Origin: Candidatus Azambacteria bacterium RBG_16_47_10
Lineage (GTDB): Bacteria > Patescibacteriota > Minisyncoccia > GWC2-36-17 > WO2-46-25
Reading direction: 5' to 3'
NCBI GenBank assembly: GCA_001773975.1
Contig: MEYI01000005.1
Coordinates: forward strand, 1-7,838
Length of the DNA: 7,838 bases
Position numbers and translations under genes: made by a program. Position 1 is the first letter of the stretch; every line of letters starts with the position of its first letter. The notes beneath the pieces were generated by a model. That model ran no database searches, was not told the origin of the DNA, and was given only the letters and a program-made list of their open reading frames with translations. This document shows, in pieces, positions 6,682 through 7,838 of the stretch.

Positions 6682-6796
6682 GAATCACGAATAACGAATT
6701 ATGAATTTTGAATGAGTGGGCGAATGCCGAATTTCTTACAGGCATTCATTTGAGATTGATTCAAAATTCCTTATTCATTATTCATACTTCATACGT
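6682..6796. repeat. Inverted repeat of GAATNNN heptads upstream of recA
   Basis: The element starts at the base after the preceding TAG stop, and its right arm ends six bases before the recA ATG. Arms 6682-6713 and 6759-6790 agree at 26 of 32 positions, with the inner 11 exact (GAATTTTGAAT). The left arm is five in-register heptads (GAATCAC, GAATAAC, GAATTAT, GAATTTT, GAATGAG). The right arm, read on the minus strand, has five more, the outermost being GAAG. An inner hairpin, GAATGCC (6722-6728) with GGCATTC (6741-6747), closes the structure. There is no T-run, so this is not a standard terminator. The arm words (GAATAATGAAT, GGAAT) match the repeat upstream of dnaE and rnhB. I found no LexA-type box and no convincing promoter here, although recA must be transcribed from within it or from ftsK. 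Confidence 0.82.
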
Positions 6797-7838
6797 ATGG
6801 CAAAAGAAGATAAAAAAGCAGAAAGCGTGAGGCCCGCACGGACGGGGGTGGTTGAAGATGCGCTGAAGGAAATAAAGGAGAAGTTTGGGGAAGGGTCTAT
6901 TATGCGCCTGGGAGAAACAAAGAAAGTTGATATCCCGGCTATCTCCACGGGATCATTGTCGCTTGATGTCGCGCTTGGCGTTGGCGGCGTGCCGCGAGGA
7001 AGGATCATTGAAGTGTATGGTCCGGAATCATCGGGTAAGACCACGCTCGCACTGCATATTGTGGCGAACGCTCAGCGTAAAGGCGGTGTTGCGGCATTTG
7101 TGGATGCAGAGCACGCACTTGATCCGGAATACGCAAAAAAGATCGGCGTGAATCTCAATGAGCTTTTGATCTCTCAGCCCGACACGGGTGAGCAGGCGCT
7201 TGAGATCGCAGAGACATTGGTGAAGTCTGGCGGAGTGGACGTGATAGTGATTGATTCGGTCGCGGCACTGACGCCGCGCGCGGAGATCGAAGGGGAGATG
7301 GGGCAGCAGCATGTCGGTTTACAGGCGCGTCTTATGTCGCATGCATTGCGCAAGCTCACGTCTATTGTTGCAAAGACCCATACCACGATCATTTTCATCA
7401 ATCAGATCCGTATGCAGATAGGCGTGTTTTACGGCAATCCGGAAGTAACGCCGGGCGGTAAGGCATTGAAGTTCTATTCATCGGTCCGTATCGAAGTGCG
7501 CAAATCGGCGCAGATCAAGAAAGGGGAAGATATTATCGGCAATCGCGTGAAAGCGAAAGTGGTGAAAAACAAAGTTGCACCGCCGTTTAAGACCGCAGAA
7601 TTCGACATTATGTACAATGAAGGCATTTCACTTGAGAGCGACATCCTCACTGTTGCGTCCAAATATGATGTTGTAAAAAAGAGCGGCACATGGCTTTCAT
7701 ATAACAATGAAAAGCTCGGGCAGGGTATGGATGCCTCACGGAAGGCATTGAAAGCCGATCGTCCGCTTGCAGATAAGATCACTGCTGAGGTTATGGTAAA
7801 GATTACGCAGGAACAAAGAGCGTTCGCAGATGAAGGCG
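6797..7838 (+). CDS. recA: Recombinase RecA, C-terminal end cut by window edge
   Basis: RecA forms filaments on single-stranded DNA and drives strand exchange and SOS signalling in the cytoplasm. The visible 347 codons are unbroken and include almost the whole protein. A short N-terminal helix region precedes the core motif STGSLSLDVALGVGG (50-64). Walker A is GPESSGKTT (75-83), the catalytic glutamate lies in DAEHALD (E105), and Walker B is VIVIDSV (149-155). Loop L1 is EIEGEMGQQH (163-172). Loop L2 is NPEVTPGGKALKFY (214-227), preceded by NQIRMQIGVFYG, where most bacteria have VMFG. The C-terminal domain follows from about 270. The ATG at 6797 gives the expected MAKEDKK start and has no Shine-Dalgarno; the inverted repeat arm ends six bases before it. 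The L2 sequence is of the CPR type. Confidence 0.98.
   Translation, partial: MAKEDKKAESVRPARTGVVEDALKEIKEKFGEGSIMRLGETKKVDIPAISTGSLSLDVALGVGGVPRGRIIEVYGPESSGKTTLALHIVANAQRKGGVAAFVDAEHALDPEYAKKIGVNLNELLISQPDTGEQALEIAETLVKSGGVDVIVIDSVAALTPRAEIEGEMGQQHVGLQARLMSHALRKLTSIVAKTHTTIIFINQIRMQIGVFYGNPEVTPGGKALKFYSSVRIEVRKSAQIKKGEDIIGNRVKAKVVKNKVAPPFKTAEFDIMYNEGISLESDILTVASKYDVVKKSGTWLSYNNEKLGQGMDASRKALKADRPLADKITAEVMVKITQEQRAFADEG

Noticed and set aside
6722..6747. GAATGCC/GGCATTC hairpin as an intrinsic terminator
   Set aside because: The stem is only seven pairs and is followed by ATTTGAG rather than a run of T.
6682..6796. LexA/SOS operator upstream of recA
   Set aside because: No GAACNNNNGTTC or CTGT-N8-ACAG type site is present. 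The inverted GAAT/ATTC words come from the heptad repeat.

Overview
This window is about 48% G+C by eye. It holds core DNA-maintenance genes that look like those of a Patescibacteria/CPR bacterium, probably of the Parcubacteria group. That placement is inference from sequence style. RecA has NPEVTPGG and KALKFYSSVRIEVR around loop L2. RNase HII has a short EEEKLW...DEAGRG leader. FtsK is short and is followed by a small one-pass Ig-like protein. Most starts lack a Shine-Dalgarno, as expected for leaderless genes. TAA and TAG end the confirmed genes, and nothing suggests recoding of UGA.

Layout: the minus strand from the left edge to 2969 is dnaE (DNA polymerase III alpha), uninterrupted for 989 codons and cut at its C-terminus by the edge. 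A 110-base divergent gap (2970-3079) is almost filled by an inverted repeat. On the plus strand follow rnhB (3080-3751), a short independent transcription unit of unknown function (about 3761-4040), ftsK (4077-6332), a small membrane-anchored Ig-like protein overlapping the end of ftsK (6310-6681), a second inverted repeat filling the next gap (6682-6796), and recA (6797 to the right edge, 347 codons visible).

The genes cover replication (DnaE), removal of ribonucleotides and RNA-DNA hybrids (RNase HII), chromosome translocation at division (FtsK) and homologous recombination (RecA). The intact metal site in the DnaE PHP domain suggests that the polymerase may proofread itself.

Two non-coding signals stand out. 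First, both inverted repeats are built from in-register 7-base units of the form GAATNNN, 19 units across four arms. They lie flush against the start codons of dnaE, rnhB and recA, which looks like one intergenic repeat family. Second, between rnhB and ftsK there is a near-consensus promoter (TTGACA, 17 bp, TAATAT) whose -10 lies inside a perfect 15-base palindrome. It is followed by a 9-base Shine-Dalgarno, a 63-codon reading frame of unknown nature, several hairpins and a strong intrinsic terminator. The ftsK promoter starts only 3 bases beyond that terminator and appears to give a leaderless message.
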